From the NCBI GenBank assembly GCA_031292355.1, contig JARLHI010000032.1, forward strand, positions 1 to 64,000: 64,000 nt of DNA. The letters run 5' to 3'. Position 1 is the stretch's first letter. The number at the start of each line of letters is the position of its first letter. Below, in pieces: positions 48,968 through 58,209 of this stretch. Source of the DNA: Candidatus Obscuribacterales bacterium (GTDB lineage: Bacteria; Cyanobacteriota; Vampirovibrionia; Obscuribacterales; Obscuribacteraceae). The translations under genes were made by a program, and so were the position numbers. The notes under the pieces are model-generated. The model was not told where the DNA came from. It did not search any database and saw only the letters and a list, made by a program, of their open reading frames with translations.

Positions 48968-49951
48968 ATGGCAGATAAGTTTGCAGTCGGCGTAGATTTC
49001 GGCGGTACAAAGATTTCGGCTGGTGTGGTCAATGTCAACACCGGTCAGCTTGTTAGTGTTGGCAAAAAGAAAACCAGGCAGGTGAGCGAACAGGAAGATG
49101 TGCTTAAACGCATCATTGCTGTCATCGACGAGGCCCTGCTGGCGTCTGAAATCGATGTGAGAAAAGTGAGTTCTATTGGCATCGGTGCTGCCGGTCAAGT
49201 CAACCGCCAGAAAGGCATCCTTATAGATGCTGCAAATATCGGTGTGCAAGATTTAGCTTTAACCGAGCCCATTGCCGCTCATTATCAAATCCCCACGTAT
49301 CTTGGCAATGATGTGGAAGTGGCCACTCTGGGCGAGAAGAATTTCGGCGCTGGTCGTGATTGCTCCAGTTTTGTTTGTGTGTTTGTAGGCACTGGTATTG
49401 GTTCTGGCATTGTCCACAATGGAGAGCTATATCTTGGCTCATCGGGCACCGCTGGTGAAATAGGTCATATGACTTTGTTTCCAGATGGTCGCCCTTGTGG
49501 CTGTGGTGCTTTTGGTTGTCTGGAAACCTATGCATCAAGAACAGCTCTTGCAAAATGCATTGTTTCGGATTTACAGCGCGGTATCGATTCTATTGTGCGC
49601 GATAAGGTCGACATGACGAAGGGAATTTTGCGAGCCAAGGCCATTGCCTCAGCTGTGGAGGCAGGCGACGAGCTAGTTATTCAAAATGTTGTTTCCTGTG
49701 CCCGTTACTTTGGTATGGGTATTGCTAGCGTCATGAATTTCTACAATCCTCAACGTTTTATTATTGGTGGTGGTCTCGTCGATGCTGTTGATCTCTATCT
49801 TGAAGTGGCCACTAAAGAAGCGAATCGCCGCGCGTTGCGAACTCCAGCGAAAAAGCTCGACATGGTTAAGGCCGAGTTGGGTGACTATGCTGGAATCATC
49901 GGTGCAGCATTGTTGTCACGCTCGGGTGCCCCGGCACTAAATATGGTGTGA
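48968..49951 (+). CDS. ROK-family sugar kinase (glucokinase-like)
   Basis: 327 residues. ATP-binding VGVDFGGTKISAGVV at the N-terminus, VFVGTGIGSGIVHNGELYLG with the catalytic Asp region upstream (LGNDVEVATLG), the ROK signature AGEIGHMTLFPDGRPCGCGA with the zinc-binding CGCGAFGCLE, and C-terminal RFIIGGGLV. It phosphorylates glucose or a similar hexose in the cytoplasm. This would feed phosphoglucomutase (2 kb downstream), but the substrate is not proven by sequence. Convergent with the radical SAM gene, overlapping it by 15 bp. Confidence 0.93.
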   Translation: MADKFAVGVDFGGTKISAGVVNVNTGQLVSVGKKKTRQVSEQEDVLKRIIAVIDEALLASEIDVRKVSSIGIGAAGQVNRQKGILIDAANIGVQDLALTEPIAAHYQIPTYLGNDVEVATLGEKNFGAGRDCSSFVCVFVGTGIGSGIVHNGELYLGSSGTAGEIGHMTLFPDGRPCGCGAFGCLETYASRTALAKCIVSDLQRGIDSIVRDKVDMTKGILRAKAIASAVEAGDELVIQNVVSCARYFGMGIASVMNFYNPQRFIIGGGLVDAVDLYLEVATKEANRRALRTPAKKLDMVKAELGDYAGIIGAALLSRSGAPALNMV

Positions 49952-50908
49952 TTGATATTTTGAACCTTGCTTGGTTCCACGTCTGAGAAGTTCAGCGTGA
50001 ATTTTATTGAGCGTGCCGATTTTGTCCAGCGACCACAGTGGCGCCACGAGTTCATCTTGGGTGCCTTCAGCAATAAGACGCATGATTATTTGGTCTGGAT
50101 GAAGCATCTCGAGTGCATCAGCGACCAGCTCGACGTATTCATCTTCATCTAGGGTTGCAAGACTACCTTCTCGATAGTCCTTTTCCATCGGCGTTCCTTT
50201 ATAGATCACAAGTTGATGAATTTTGACGCCTTTGACACCGCTGTCTGCAATTTGCCGAACTGTTTCCATCATCTCTTGCCGACTTTCACCTGGTAATCCA
50301 AAAATCAAATGAGTGGCGACAGTTAAGTCCCTCTTGTGAGCTCTTTCGACGGCGTCAAAAAATTCTTCGGCGCTATGACCGCGATTGATAAGGTCTAGAG
50401 TTCTGTTTACGGTGCTTTGTACGCCCACCTCAAGCCAGACAAAAGTGTTTTTGTTGTAGTCGGCGAGCAAGTCAAGCACATTGTCGGGCAAGCAATCAGG
50501 GCGTGTGCCGATGCAAAGACCGATTACATCTGGTTCTTCTAGAGCAATGTCGTAAAGATTTTTGAGGATGGCCTCTGGCGCGTAGGTATTTGTGAAGGCT
50601 TGGAAATAAGCGAGAAATTTATTAGCTTTAAAACGCTTGCGAATCCGCTCAATGCCCTCCTGTAGCTGCTCTTTGACCGCGAGATTGGATTTTAGGGTAG
50701 GTGCTCCAGAGCCCCGGTCGTCACAGAACGTGCAGCCGCCAAAAGCACGAACGCCATCGCGGTTCGGGCAGGTAAAGCCAGCATCTATAGGCACTCTGTA
50801 AACGCGCGTGCCAAATTGCTCGCGCAAGTAGTTGTTGAAAGTGTTGTAGAGCGTGCCAGCAAGCTGGGTTGGGTTGTCACCTTGCGTCAGTTGTGAGCGA
50901 GTCGTCAT
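49937..50908 (-). CDS. YhcC-type radical SAM protein (TIGR01212 family)
   Basis: 323 residues. The N-terminal pattern RVPIDAGFTCPNRDG, then FGGCTFCDDRGSGAP, gives the spaced cysteines that bind the 4Fe-4S cluster (C...C-x2-C). The remaining TIM-barrel parts (FVWLEVGVQSTVNRTLDLIN, DLTVATHLIFGLPGES, VKGVKIHQLVIYKGTPM) match the family. The biochemical reaction of this family is not settled to my knowledge; a tRNA-related or cofactor-related role is often suggested. It ends within the ROK gene 3' end. Confidence 0.92.
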   Translation of the reverse strand: MTTRSQLTQGDNPTQLAGTLYNTFNNYLREQFGTRVYRVPIDAGFTCPNRDGVRAFGGCTFCDDRGSGAPTLKSNLAVKEQLQEGIERIRKRFKANKFLAYFQAFTNTYAPEAILKNLYDIALEEPDVIGLCIGTRPDCLPDNVLDLLADYNKNTFVWLEVGVQSTVNRTLDLINRGHSAEEFFDAVERAHKRDLTVATHLIFGLPGESRQEMMETVRQIADSGVKGVKIHQLVIYKGTPMEKDYREGSLATLDEDEYVELVADALEMLHPDQIIMRLIAEGTQDELVAPLWSLDKIGTLNKIHAELLRRGTKQGSKYQSHHI

Positions 50909-51048
50909 CTTTTAAGAGCCTGTCTGTTGAAGCCCAGGCGGTTGTAGCCGCCTCGGTGGCTCTCTAGTATCTCAGGTTCTTGAGGTTTTCATGGTGGAGA
51001 TGCGTGTAATGTATATCTGCTGTAGTTCGAGTATGTTTAAGCGGTCAG

Positions 51049-51077
51049 TTGACACCGTTTGACCCGGTTTGTTATTC
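51049..51077 (+). promoter_or_regulatory. tRNA-Glu promoter
   Basis: TTGACA (51049-51054) and TTATTC (51072-51077) with a 17-base spacer, ending 32 bases before the tRNA. The -35 box is perfect. Confidence 0.65.
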
Positions 51078-51109
51078 TGACCTTCCGCTCCGGAGCAATC
51101 CGGTTAGAC

Positions 51110-51185
51110 GCCCTCATCGTCTAGAGGCCTAGGACACCTCCCTTTCACGGAGGTAACACCGGTTCGAATCCGGTTGGGGGTACCA
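51110..51185 (+). tRNA. tRNA-Glu (UUC)
   Basis: 76 bases with encoded CCA. Acceptor GCCCTCA pairs with TGGGGGT (two G-T wobbles). The anticodon stem-loop CCTCCCTTTCACGGAGG has anticodon TTC. The T-arm ACCGGTTCGAATCCGGT is perfect. It sits alone with its own promoter and terminator. Confidence 0.96.
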
Positions 51186-51191
51186 ATTTAT

Positions 51192-51222
51192 AAAGCTCGC
51201 TGTCATTGCAGCGAGCTTTTTT
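51192..51222 (+). terminator. terminator after tRNA-Glu
   Basis: GCTCGCTG (51195-51202) pairs with CAGCGAGC (51209-51216) around TCATTG, followed by six T residues. Confidence 0.92.
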
Positions 51223-51242
51223 GTGTTAGTTTCGAATCGGTG

Positions 51243-51944
51243 ATGACTATGCGTGCACTTTTGATGTTTTTCAACTGTCTCCTGACTTTGACGTTGGCAC
51301 TTCCTTCATCAGCGAATCAAATTTCCGGCACGACGTCGCCCAACAACAACAATAAGACTGATTTCCAGGCTGGAGAGCGGAAGACTGGAGCAGTTGTGGA
51401 TCTCCATAAAGACACAATACTGCACTGCGTTCTTGAGAGAGCATTTGATAGTACCAAGACCTCAACAGGTGACCAATTTTTGTTGGTTGTGCCGGAAGGC
51501 GAAGTTTACCCAGAACTAGAAATTTTGCCCGATGCCACCAAATTTCAAGGCACAATAATCTGCTTTTCCGACCCAACATGGGCGCACGTCAAGTTTGTCG
51601 CTCTCAAGCTCGAAAGAATTTTATTTCCAGATGGCCGTCAAGAGAAGCTCCCTATCAACGTACTTGCCTGGCGAGGACGTTTGTACCGACAGGACGGAAA
51701 GAAGGTGACAACGTATGATTCTTTCATCACGCCAAAGTATGAGATAGACAGTGCAGTTTTACTGGGTAGTTCAGGAGGTGCTCCTTCGAAGGATCTCTTG
51801 AATAAGTCCAGGAAAATTTGCCCACCCAAAGAACTTCAGTTGCCTGATGGAACGATTGTTTTGATCGTGCGCGGTCATAACAAAGTTAACTTGCTGGCTG
51901 GTGCCGGAGTTCGGTTGCAATTATGGCAGGATTTGCAAATATGA
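51243..51944 (+). CDS. secreted protein of unknown function, 233 residues
   Basis: The start is taken at ATG 51243 (then MRALLMFFNCLLTLT, a signal peptide). The open frame runs back to 51174, but that would lie inside the tRNA and its terminator. Mature protein: a 35-residue Asn/Thr/Gly linker, then a beta-rich domain (TILHCVLERAFDSTKTSTGD, FLLVVPEGEVYPELEILPDA, FVALKLERILFPDGRQEKLP). The strand pattern resembles small secreted beta-sandwich proteins such as conserved envelope domains with an LPxxGxxL-type ending (LPDGTIVLIVRGHNKV). No known domain can be named. A different ATG two codons on (51249) is equally likely. Confidence 0.6.
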   Translation: MTMRALLMFFNCLLTLTLALPSSANQISGTTSPNNNNKTDFQAGERKTGAVVDLHKDTILHCVLERAFDSTKTSTGDQFLLVVPEGEVYPELEILPDATKFQGTIICFSDPTWAHVKFVALKLERILFPDGRQEKLPINVLAWRGRLYRQDGKKVTTYDSFITPKYEIDSAVLLGSSGGAPSKDLLNKSRKICPPKELQLPDGTIVLIVRGHNKVNLLAGAGVRLQLWQDLQI

Positions 51945-51960
51945 GTTGCCATTGTATATG

Positions 51961-52012
51961 GTGCATCGATATTGTGCATCGATATTGTGCATCGATATTG
52001 TGCATCGATATT
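51961..52012 (+). repeat. 13-bp tandem repeat, four perfect copies
   Basis: GTGCATCGATATT repeats exactly at 51961, 51974, 51987 and 52000, each copy with the palindrome ATCGAT. It lies 89 bp upstream of pgm, in its probable promoter region. It could be protein binding sites or a slippage-prone satellite. Confidence 0.95.
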
Positions 52013-52100
52013 GTGGTAATGCATTCTAAGGTGTAGTACGTTAAAGTATTCGATAGTGACACTTTTCCGATGAAGCATTGAGCCATCAGGAGCACACAAC

Positions 52101-53795
52101 ATGACTTCGACACCACTGCAGAACCAAGAGCAAAAGGTGCAAAACGATTCACCAAAGGTAGATGTTGCAGCTGGAAAGGCAGCGACACAATCAATGTTGG
52201 TAAACGTGCCAAAGCTGGTCACTGCCTACTACACTGAAATTCCTGACCCGTCGATAGCCGCACAAAAAGTTGCATTTGGCACATCGGGTCACCGAGGCTC
52301 AGCGCTTACAACGTCTTTCAATGAAGCGCACATCTTGGCTATTTCTCAAGCCATTTGTTTATATCGCCAGCAACAAAAAATAGATGGACCTTTGTTTCTG
52401 GGCATGGATACACATGCACTCTCTGTGCCCGCGTTTAGTTCCGCCATTGAAGTTCTTGCTGCCAATGGTGTTGAAATCATGATCTCCGAAGGCGATGAAT
52501 ATACTCCAACGCCAGCTGTTTCATGGGCAATTCTCACTTACAATCGTGGACGAAAAACAGGATTTGCAGACGGCATCGTCATTACCCCATCGCATAATCC
52601 ACCGCATGATGGGGGATTTAAATACAATCCTCCACACGGTGGACCGGCAGAGCAGTCAATTACTTCATGGATCGAAAATAAAGCAAACGGATTTCTCGTC
52701 AATAACCTTAAGGGCGTAAAGCGACTACGGTCGAGCCAGGCAATGAGTAAAACTCACCGTTTCGATTTTATGCATGGGTACATAAACGACTTGTGCAATG
52801 TAATTGATATTGATGCAATCAAAGCTTCGAATCTAAGTATTGGTGTCGATCCTCTCGGTGGCGCTTCGGTTCATTACTGGGCGGCAATCGCTGAGAGATA
52901 CAAACTCAATTTGAAAGTGGTGAGCGAGGTTGTCGATCCAGCTTTTGGATTTATGACGGTAGATTGGGACGGACAAATTCGCATGGACCCATCATCGCCA
53001 TACGCTATGCAACGTTTAATTAACATGAAAGACAATTTTGATCTATCTTTCGCCTGTGACACAGATGCAGATAGACATGGCATCGTTACCCGTAGTTCTG
53101 GACTACTTCCGCCAAATCACTTCCTTGCAGTTGCTTCATCTTATCTTTTTCGGCACCGTCAGCAGTGGCGCAAAGAAGCCGCACTCGGTAAAACTGTAGT
53201 CAGCAGTCAAATGATAGATCGCGTCGCTGCCAAGCTTGGACGCAAGCTTTACGAAGTACCAGTTGGATTTAAATGGTTCGTCAACGGTTTGTTTGATGGC
53301 TCGCTCGGTTTCGGTGGCGAAGAAAGTGCTGGAGCCTCATTCTCGCGCCTTAACGGTGAAGTCTGGACTACTGACAAAGACGGTATGATACCGGCGCTAC
53401 TAGCTGCCGAAATTACGGCTAAAGAAGGGCGCGATCCTGGTGTGATTTATGCAGAGTTTGCGGAAGAGTTTGGTGAATCACACTATGATCGAATCGAAGC
53501 ACCGGCATCACCAGAACAAAAGAAAATGTTGGCGAAGCTCTCGCCGCAACAGGTTAAGCTGACCGAACTCGCCGGTGAGAAAATTGAGTCGGTGTTGACG
53601 ACAGCACCTGGCAACGGTGAACCAATCGGCGGTTTGAAAGTATCAACAAAAAATGCCTGGTTTGCAGCCCGCCCATCAGGCACAGAAAATATCTACAAAA
53701 TTTATGCCGAAAGCTTTGTCGGAAAAGACAATTTGAAGCAAATTCAGCAAGAGGCGCAAACAATCGTGAGTGCGGCATTGCAGGGAACCACTTAA
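52101..53795 (+). CDS. pgm: phosphoglucomutase, alpha-D-glucose specific
   Basis: 564 residues, the usual 540-560 of the bacterial family. It converts glucose-1-phosphate and glucose-6-phosphate. Marks: FGTSGHRGSALTTSFNEAHI, the catalytic serine loop GIVITPSHNPPHDGG, the Mg-binding DTDADRHG, the sugar-specificity loop GGEESAGASF, and the phosphate-binding ARPSGTENIYKIYAES. The N-terminal 35 residues are polar and variable. It links glucose phosphate with glycogen or envelope sugars. It is transcribed alone; the 13-bp repeats lie before it. Confidence 0.97.
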   Translation: MTSTPLQNQEQKVQNDSPKVDVAAGKAATQSMLVNVPKLVTAYYTEIPDPSIAAQKVAFGTSGHRGSALTTSFNEAHILAISQAICLYRQQQKIDGPLFLGMDTHALSVPAFSSAIEVLAANGVEIMISEGDEYTPTPAVSWAILTYNRGRKTGFADGIVITPSHNPPHDGGFKYNPPHGGPAEQSITSWIENKANGFLVNNLKGVKRLRSSQAMSKTHRFDFMHGYINDLCNVIDIDAIKASNLSIGVDPLGGASVHYWAAIAERYKLNLKVVSEVVDPAFGFMTVDWDGQIRMDPSSPYAMQRLINMKDNFDLSFACDTDADRHGIVTRSSGLLPPNHFLAVASSYLFRHRQQWRKEAALGKTVVSSQMIDRVAAKLGRKLYEVPVGFKWFVNGLFDGSLGFGGEESAGASFSRLNGEVWTTDKDGMIPALLAAEITAKEGRDPGVIYAEFAEEFGESHYDRIEAPASPEQKKMLAKLSPQQVKLTELAGEKIESVLTTAPGNGEPIGGLKVSTKNAWFAARPSGTENIYKIYAESFVGKDNLKQIQQEAQTIVSAALQGTT

Positions 53796-53938
53796 CGCTT
53801 GTTAGTGTTTGCACCAAGCTAGAAGTGGAGAGTGGTCCTGTCAAGAAGCTCTTTCTACGTGTTTCTTGAGCTCAGCAAATAACACTCTGATAAAATTTGA
53901 GCCGCGTCTAAATTAGTTACTTAGAGGTAGAAAATTAA

Positions 53939-54169
53939 ATGAAAAAGCAAGCAATACTTGCCGTCCTTTTCTTGGTTACAGCTGCAGTGCCAGCAGTATT
54001 CGCCGGTGATTGGTGGGAAGGTAAGTACGAAGCCGGGCACCACTATACCTGGGAAGAATGGAGAGACCACCGTAACGCTTGGGAAGCTGAACATAAAGCT
54101 GAAATGCACTGGGATGAAGTTCGAATGCGCAAAGAGTGGGAAGCTCATAAACACCACTATCACTACTAA
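53939..54169 (+). CDS. small secreted His/Trp/Glu-rich protein
   Basis: 76 residues; start ATG 53939 has AGAGGT upstream. A signal peptide (AILAVLFLVTAAVPAVFA) is followed by a mature part of about 53 residues that is dense in Trp, His, Glu and Arg (for example DWWEGKYEAGHHYTWEEWR) and ends HHYHY. Repeated W and H with charged residues suggest metal or ligand binding. I do not know its family. It recalls the EF-hand protein at 62023-62286 in size and composition, although the EF-hand loops are absent here. Confidence 0.7.
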   Translation: MKKQAILAVLFLVTAAVPAVFAGDWWEGKYEAGHHYTWEEWRDHRNAWEAEHKAEMHWDEVRMRKEWEAHKHHYHY

Positions 54170-54200
54170 AGATAATCTTCAGTAGCCAGGCTGCATTAGT

Positions 54201-54242
54201 AAGCGGGGGGAATTCAATTTTGAATTGCCGTCGCTTTTTTTG
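54201..54242. terminator. terminator between the small secreted protein and the amidase genes
   Basis: AATTCAA (54211-54217) pairs with TTGAATT (54220-54226) at the tip and AGCG (54202-54205) with CGCT (54232-54235) at the base, with mismatches between. Seven T residues follow on plus. The genes converge here, so it may serve both. Confidence 0.55.
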
Positions 54243-54243
54243 T

Positions 54244-55416
54244 CTAGTCCAACAATAGAGTTAAATCTTGGCAGACGTCCAACAACAGCATATCTTCGCC
54301 CTTTTTTGCGAGCATGGAGAAGCCTATCGACTTATCTCCAGAGTACTTAATTGGAATCGTTACTTCAGGAATTCCAGCTAAAGGTGCAATACACGTGAAT
54401 TTCATGCTCTGGGTGCGATTATTTTGGAGTTCAATTTCACTAGCAGTTTTAAGTGGTGGCAAATTCCATGTCGTGGGCATACACAGAACTGTTTCAGGCG
54501 AAAGCAAATCTTCAAAGTTCGCGATGATGTTTTTGCGAAATGCGCAGGCCTCTATATATTCTTCTTCAGTGATTTTTTCGGCTATATCAAAACGCTCTTG
54601 AATTGCCTTAGCAAAAGTCGGCTTACTGGCTTTTATCCATTCTCCGTGCGTTTGCCAGGCTTCGTAACCCTGGATTATGCGGTAATTCGTCAGGTAGTGG
54701 TCCCAGCCAAGCTTTGCCAGCTCAACGTGACCGACGACTGGAAAGTAAGGTTTGATTTTTTCTATAGTGCTGAGAATCGCTGGTCGCAATTTTGGTTCCA
54801 GGGCGTCAATGGCGTCTGCTGCAACCAGTAATTCCATCGGTCGATTCGGACTATCTATTTCATTGAGAAAAAGTGAGCCACACTTTTTTAGAATGTTTGC
54901 ATCGCGAGCAACCCAGCCAACTGTATCGAAACTCGGCGCAAGGGGCACGGTGTTTTCAACAGAGACGCGATTGTGAGTTGGACGGAATCCGTATATTCCA
55001 CAATGATTAGCAGGGGTTCTAATTGAGCCACCAGTATCGGTGCCAATCGCAAAATCTACGAGCTTATGCGCGACAATTGCCGCCGAGCCGCTTGATGAGC
55101 CACCCGGGATTCTGTCGTTGTATTGCGGATTGAGAGGCGTTCCATAGTGCACGTTGATGCCGTCGATACTGTAGGCGAGTTCGTCGGTCAATGTTTTTCC
55201 GACTAGTGTCGCACCAGCGTCAATTAACACCTGTACGGCCGGTGCCGTTTTCTTTGCTGGCGCATGCGTTTTTGCCCAGTCCGGATTACCCGCACCGGTT
55301 ACATAACCCTCGATATCAAATAAATCTTTGGCTGCAAATTGCAGACCGCTTAAAGGACCATTGCTCGCGCCAGTTATTTCAATTACTTTGACGATTCCGC
55401 TTTTGCTTGATGACAC
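54244..55416 (-). CDS. amidase-signature family enzyme
   Basis: 390 residues, GTG start with AAAGAG upstream. The Ser-cisSer-Lys triad is present: Lys in ATLVGKTLTDELAYS, and the Ser pair in GGSSSGSAAIVAH with IGTDTGGSIRTPANHCG. It hydrolyses an amide bond in the cytoplasm; the substrate is not evident. It is somewhat short of the 450-480 residues of GatA, and no gatB or gatC is near, so it is not the tRNA amidotransferase subunit. It is transcribed away from the M1 aminopeptidase gene, 68 bp downstream of it in the same direction. Confidence 0.92.
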   Translation of the reverse strand: MSSSKSGIVKVIEITGASNGPLSGLQFAAKDLFDIEGYVTGAGNPDWAKTHAPAKKTAPAVQVLIDAGATLVGKTLTDELAYSIDGINVHYGTPLNPQYNDRIPGGSSSGSAAIVAHKLVDFAIGTDTGGSIRTPANHCGIYGFRPTHNRVSVENTVPLAPSFDTVGWVARDANILKKCGSLFLNEIDSPNRPMELLVAADAIDALEPKLRPAILSTIEKIKPYFPVVGHVELAKLGWDHYLTNYRIIQGYEAWQTHGEWIKASKPTFAKAIQERFDIAEKITEEEYIEACAFRKNIIANFEDLLSPETVLCMPTTWNLPPLKTASEIELQNNRTQSMKFTCIAPLAGIPEVTIPIKYSGDKSIGFSMLAKKGEDMLLLDVCQDLTLLLD

Positions 55417-55450
55417 CGCTAATCTCTTTCTTGGTTATTCATAAATTTGC

Positions 55451-55489
55451 ATTACTCACTAACATTACTCACTAACATTACTCACTAAA
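55451..55489 (-). repeat. 13-bp tandem repeat, three copies
   Basis: ATTACTCACTAAC at 55451 and 55464, and ATTACTCACTAAA at 55477 (one mismatch, plus-strand sense). On the minus strand the last copy includes the aminopeptidase stop codon, and each copy carries TAG, TGA and TAA in different frames. Confidence 0.9.
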
Positions 55490-58070
55490 ATGTACTCAAT
55501 GTTTTCGCTTCGCGATTTTTCAAACTGACCGCCACGCATTGCTTCTCTAAATGTTGCGCAATGAGCTTCTTTCCTTGCTTCAATGGATTCTTCTCGAAGA
55601 ATTCACGCGTCTCTTCTACCAGTTTTTCGGAGGCAAGCGAAGTTATACCTTCGCACATGCGTGTCAAAGACATGGTTGGGAACGTTTTGAATATTGTCTC
55701 CCAATTGGTAGTCATAAAGGCCCAGGCGCATTCTCCCCCTGCCGGATTGTGCATGACGGCGCGAATGAGATACGGAGCGTTCTGAGTACGTACTTGACCA
55801 TCAAGCGTCATTGCAAGCGTTGCTTTCAACAGTTCCACGTCCTTAAAAGATGCTAGAGCGAACAAATAGCGCTCTTTCTCTTGCGGATTTTTTCCGTTTT
55901 TAAACAAATCGACAAACGACTCGAAACGCTTTTTATCACCAAGACTCGCGGCGATTGTAATAAGGGCAGCCCCGATATCTGGACTGACAGAGTTCTCATC
56001 CGCTAAATACTTCTCTAGCAATTCCAAGGATAACTTTTGTATTTCTTTGTCGTCGCCAGTGGTGCCAAGCTTTAATATGAACATTGCCCGCAATTGTTTC
56101 GTTAGCGCATCGTCATCACCTTTAGGCTCGAAACCAAGACGTTTATGACCGGGAGTGGCTAGTTCTACGCTGAGCTTCTTCAAGCATTCGGCGTTTGCGC
56201 CCAGACGCTCCAGATAACTCAATGAGTTAAAGATGACAGACCAGACGTTTTTATCTTTTTCGTTTTTGAAAAGACGAATCAAGGAAAGATAGTCAGCTAA
56301 TGATTGCATACCAGCTAGAACTGTAGCCCAGGCATCGTTGACCAGATTAAAGCGCTCTATTGCGCTCATTGATTCCACGCCGTTTTCGGTCAGTTTTTTC
56401 AACAATGTGGAGTCGTATCGCACGCGATAAAAGCCGTGTCCACCCTCATTGAGAATGACATACTCAAATGGTTCATCGAATTCGATTTTTGTCGATTTGT
56501 CTTGCAGCAAGAACTTTTTGACCACGAAGCCCTTAGCTAGCTTCGCTTTTATCATGATTGGAACATGGAACGTGGTATCAGTATCGACTTCCGCCACCTT
56601 ACCACTGTCATAAATGAATCGTTGCTGTTCAACTACGACTGAAGTGGGCTTTTCATTGTCGGCAGATATTGATATCTGTGGGTGACCTTCTTGATAAATC
56701 CAGGAATCCATCATGCCGCGTACTGGTTGATGTGATGATTCTTCGATGGCATCCCATAAGTCAGTCGTGTCTGTATTGCCGTATTTGTGCTTACTTAGAT
56801 AAAGACTGACGCCGCGGCGGAAATTTTCTGGTCCAAGATATTGTTCAAGCATGCGCAAAACCCATGCGCCTTTGTCGTAAGTGAGCACATCAAACATGCC
56901 CTGCGCTTCGACAGGATGTTGAACGGGAAACTCAATAGTACGAGTCGAACGCAAGCCATCAGTGGCGAAGGCCAGAGCGCGGTCGACGCCAAAGCTTTCC
57001 CAGCGTTTCCACTCTGGTTTCCAATTATCTAAAGCAAGCATTTGCATGAAATTGGCAAAGGCTTCGTTTAACCAGATGCCATTCCACCAGCGCATTGTAG
57101 TCAGATCGCCAAACCACATATGAGCGATTTCGTGGGCAACAACATCGGCAACTCTTTCGAGTTCCGCGTGGCTTGCCGTTTCTTCATCAACCAGCAATGC
57201 TGTCTCACGGAAGATAACGGCGCCTAGATTTTCCATCGCGCCATACGCAAAGTCAGGTACTGCAATTAAATCCAGTTTATCGCCTGGGTACCTAATGCCG
57301 TAGTAACCGTTGAAAAATTGTAGTGAGTGGGCGGCAATGCCTTCGGCAAATTTTGCCAGGTGCAGCTTGCCAGGTGCAGTCCAGATGCGAATCGGCGTAT
57401 CATCAACAATTACAGGCGCCGTTGCTTCGAGGTCACCGACTACAAAAGCGACGAGATAGGTCGACATTTTCATGGTGTCGTGAAACTGAACCTCTCTCTT
57501 GCCGCCAGGCAGAATATGTTCTGCTTTGATGCGAGCATTTGAGATTGCCTTGTATTCTGTTTCAACAAGAAGAGTAACGGCAAAGACAGCTTTAAAGTCA
57601 GGTTCGTCGAAGCAAGGGAAGGCTCGACGTGCGTCTGTTGCAGCCATTTGGGTGGTGGCGATGACTTTAGTTTTTCCTTGAGCATCTACGTATTGACTGC
57701 GATAAAAACCATGTAGCTTGTCGTTTAACTCACCGCGGAATTTCAGATGCAATTGCCATAAGCCGGAAGACGCGACTTCGCTGAATTTCAGTGTGGCTCT
57801 TTCTGTTTCTGCGTTCAACGCGACCTCAGCGATTCGACTTTCACCACTTTGATTGGTCAGTCGAGCTTCGTCTATCTGGAGGTCAAGAGAATTTAGAATT
57901 ATTTCCTTAACGGCTTCAGTCACAATTATGTGCACTGTTTCTTCGCCCAAAAAAGTGAAGCTGTTGAGATCCGGCTCAAGTCTAATCTCGTATTTTTCTG
58001 GCACAACAGTGCGTGGCAGCCTATACAAATTTGTTTCTTGTGCCGATAAGGCTGCTGTCTCAGTTGACAT
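55485..58070 (-). CDS. M1-family zinc aminopeptidase
   Basis: 861 residues. Zinc site HEIAHMWFGDLTTMRWWNGIWLNEAF (split here: HEIAH and WLNEAFANF) with the substrate motif YGAMENLGAVIFRE upstream. N-terminal beta-sandwich (LYRLPRTVVPEKYEIRLEPD) and the long alpha-helical C-terminal domain are complete. It removes N-terminal residues from peptides. No signal peptide, so it is cytoplasmic or non-classically exported. Closer to the tricorn-interacting/ERAP branch than to PepN by length, but I cannot decide firmly. The stop codon lies in the 13-bp repeat. Confidence 0.95.
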   Translation of the reverse strand: MSTETAALSAQETNLYRLPRTVVPEKYEIRLEPDLNSFTFLGEETVHIIVTEAVKEIILNSLDLQIDEARLTNQSGESRIAEVALNAETERATLKFSEVASSGLWQLHLKFRGELNDKLHGFYRSQYVDAQGKTKVIATTQMAATDARRAFPCFDEPDFKAVFAVTLLVETEYKAISNARIKAEHILPGGKREVQFHDTMKMSTYLVAFVVGDLEATAPVIVDDTPIRIWTAPGKLHLAKFAEGIAAHSLQFFNGYYGIRYPGDKLDLIAVPDFAYGAMENLGAVIFRETALLVDEETASHAELERVADVVAHEIAHMWFGDLTTMRWWNGIWLNEAFANFMQMLALDNWKPEWKRWESFGVDRALAFATDGLRSTRTIEFPVQHPVEAQGMFDVLTYDKGAWVLRMLEQYLGPENFRRGVSLYLSKHKYGNTDTTDLWDAIEESSHQPVRGMMDSWIYQEGHPQISISADNEKPTSVVVEQQRFIYDSGKVAEVDTDTTFHVPIMIKAKLAKGFVVKKFLLQDKSTKIEFDEPFEYVILNEGGHGFYRVRYDSTLLKKLTENGVESMSAIERFNLVNDAWATVLAGMQSLADYLSLIRLFKNEKDKNVWSVIFNSLSYLERLGANAECLKKLSVELATPGHKRLGFEPKGDDDALTKQLRAMFILKLGTTGDDKEIQKLSLELLEKYLADENSVSPDIGAALITIAASLGDKKRFESFVDLFKNGKNPQEKERYLFALASFKDVELLKATLAMTLDGQVRTQNAPYLIRAVMHNPAGGECAWAFMTTNWETIFKTFPTMSLTRMCEGITSLASEKLVEETREFFEKNPLKQGKKLIAQHLEKQCVAVSLKNREAKTLSTF

Positions 58071-58209
58071 CGATGCCTAAATCCTCGCTTAACAGGCGGT
58101 AGCAAATAAATGAGAGAGAGGTTAGCATATTGGACAGTCGATTACATTTATAGTGCGAGCCTGCGTCTTCAAGCTGGCTTCATTACTGCTAAGAGAAGGA
58201 ACAGCCAAA

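Noticed and set aside
51174..51242. Upstream extension of the secreted 233-residue protein to ATG 51174
   Set aside because: This part lies inside the tRNA 3' end and its terminator hairpin.
51961..52012. CRISPR array
   Set aside because: The 13-bp units abut with no spacers and no cas genes are in the window.
54244..55416. GatA subunit of the tRNA amidotransferase
   Set aside because: Shorter than GatA and no gatB or gatC gene nearby; only the generic amidase signature is present.
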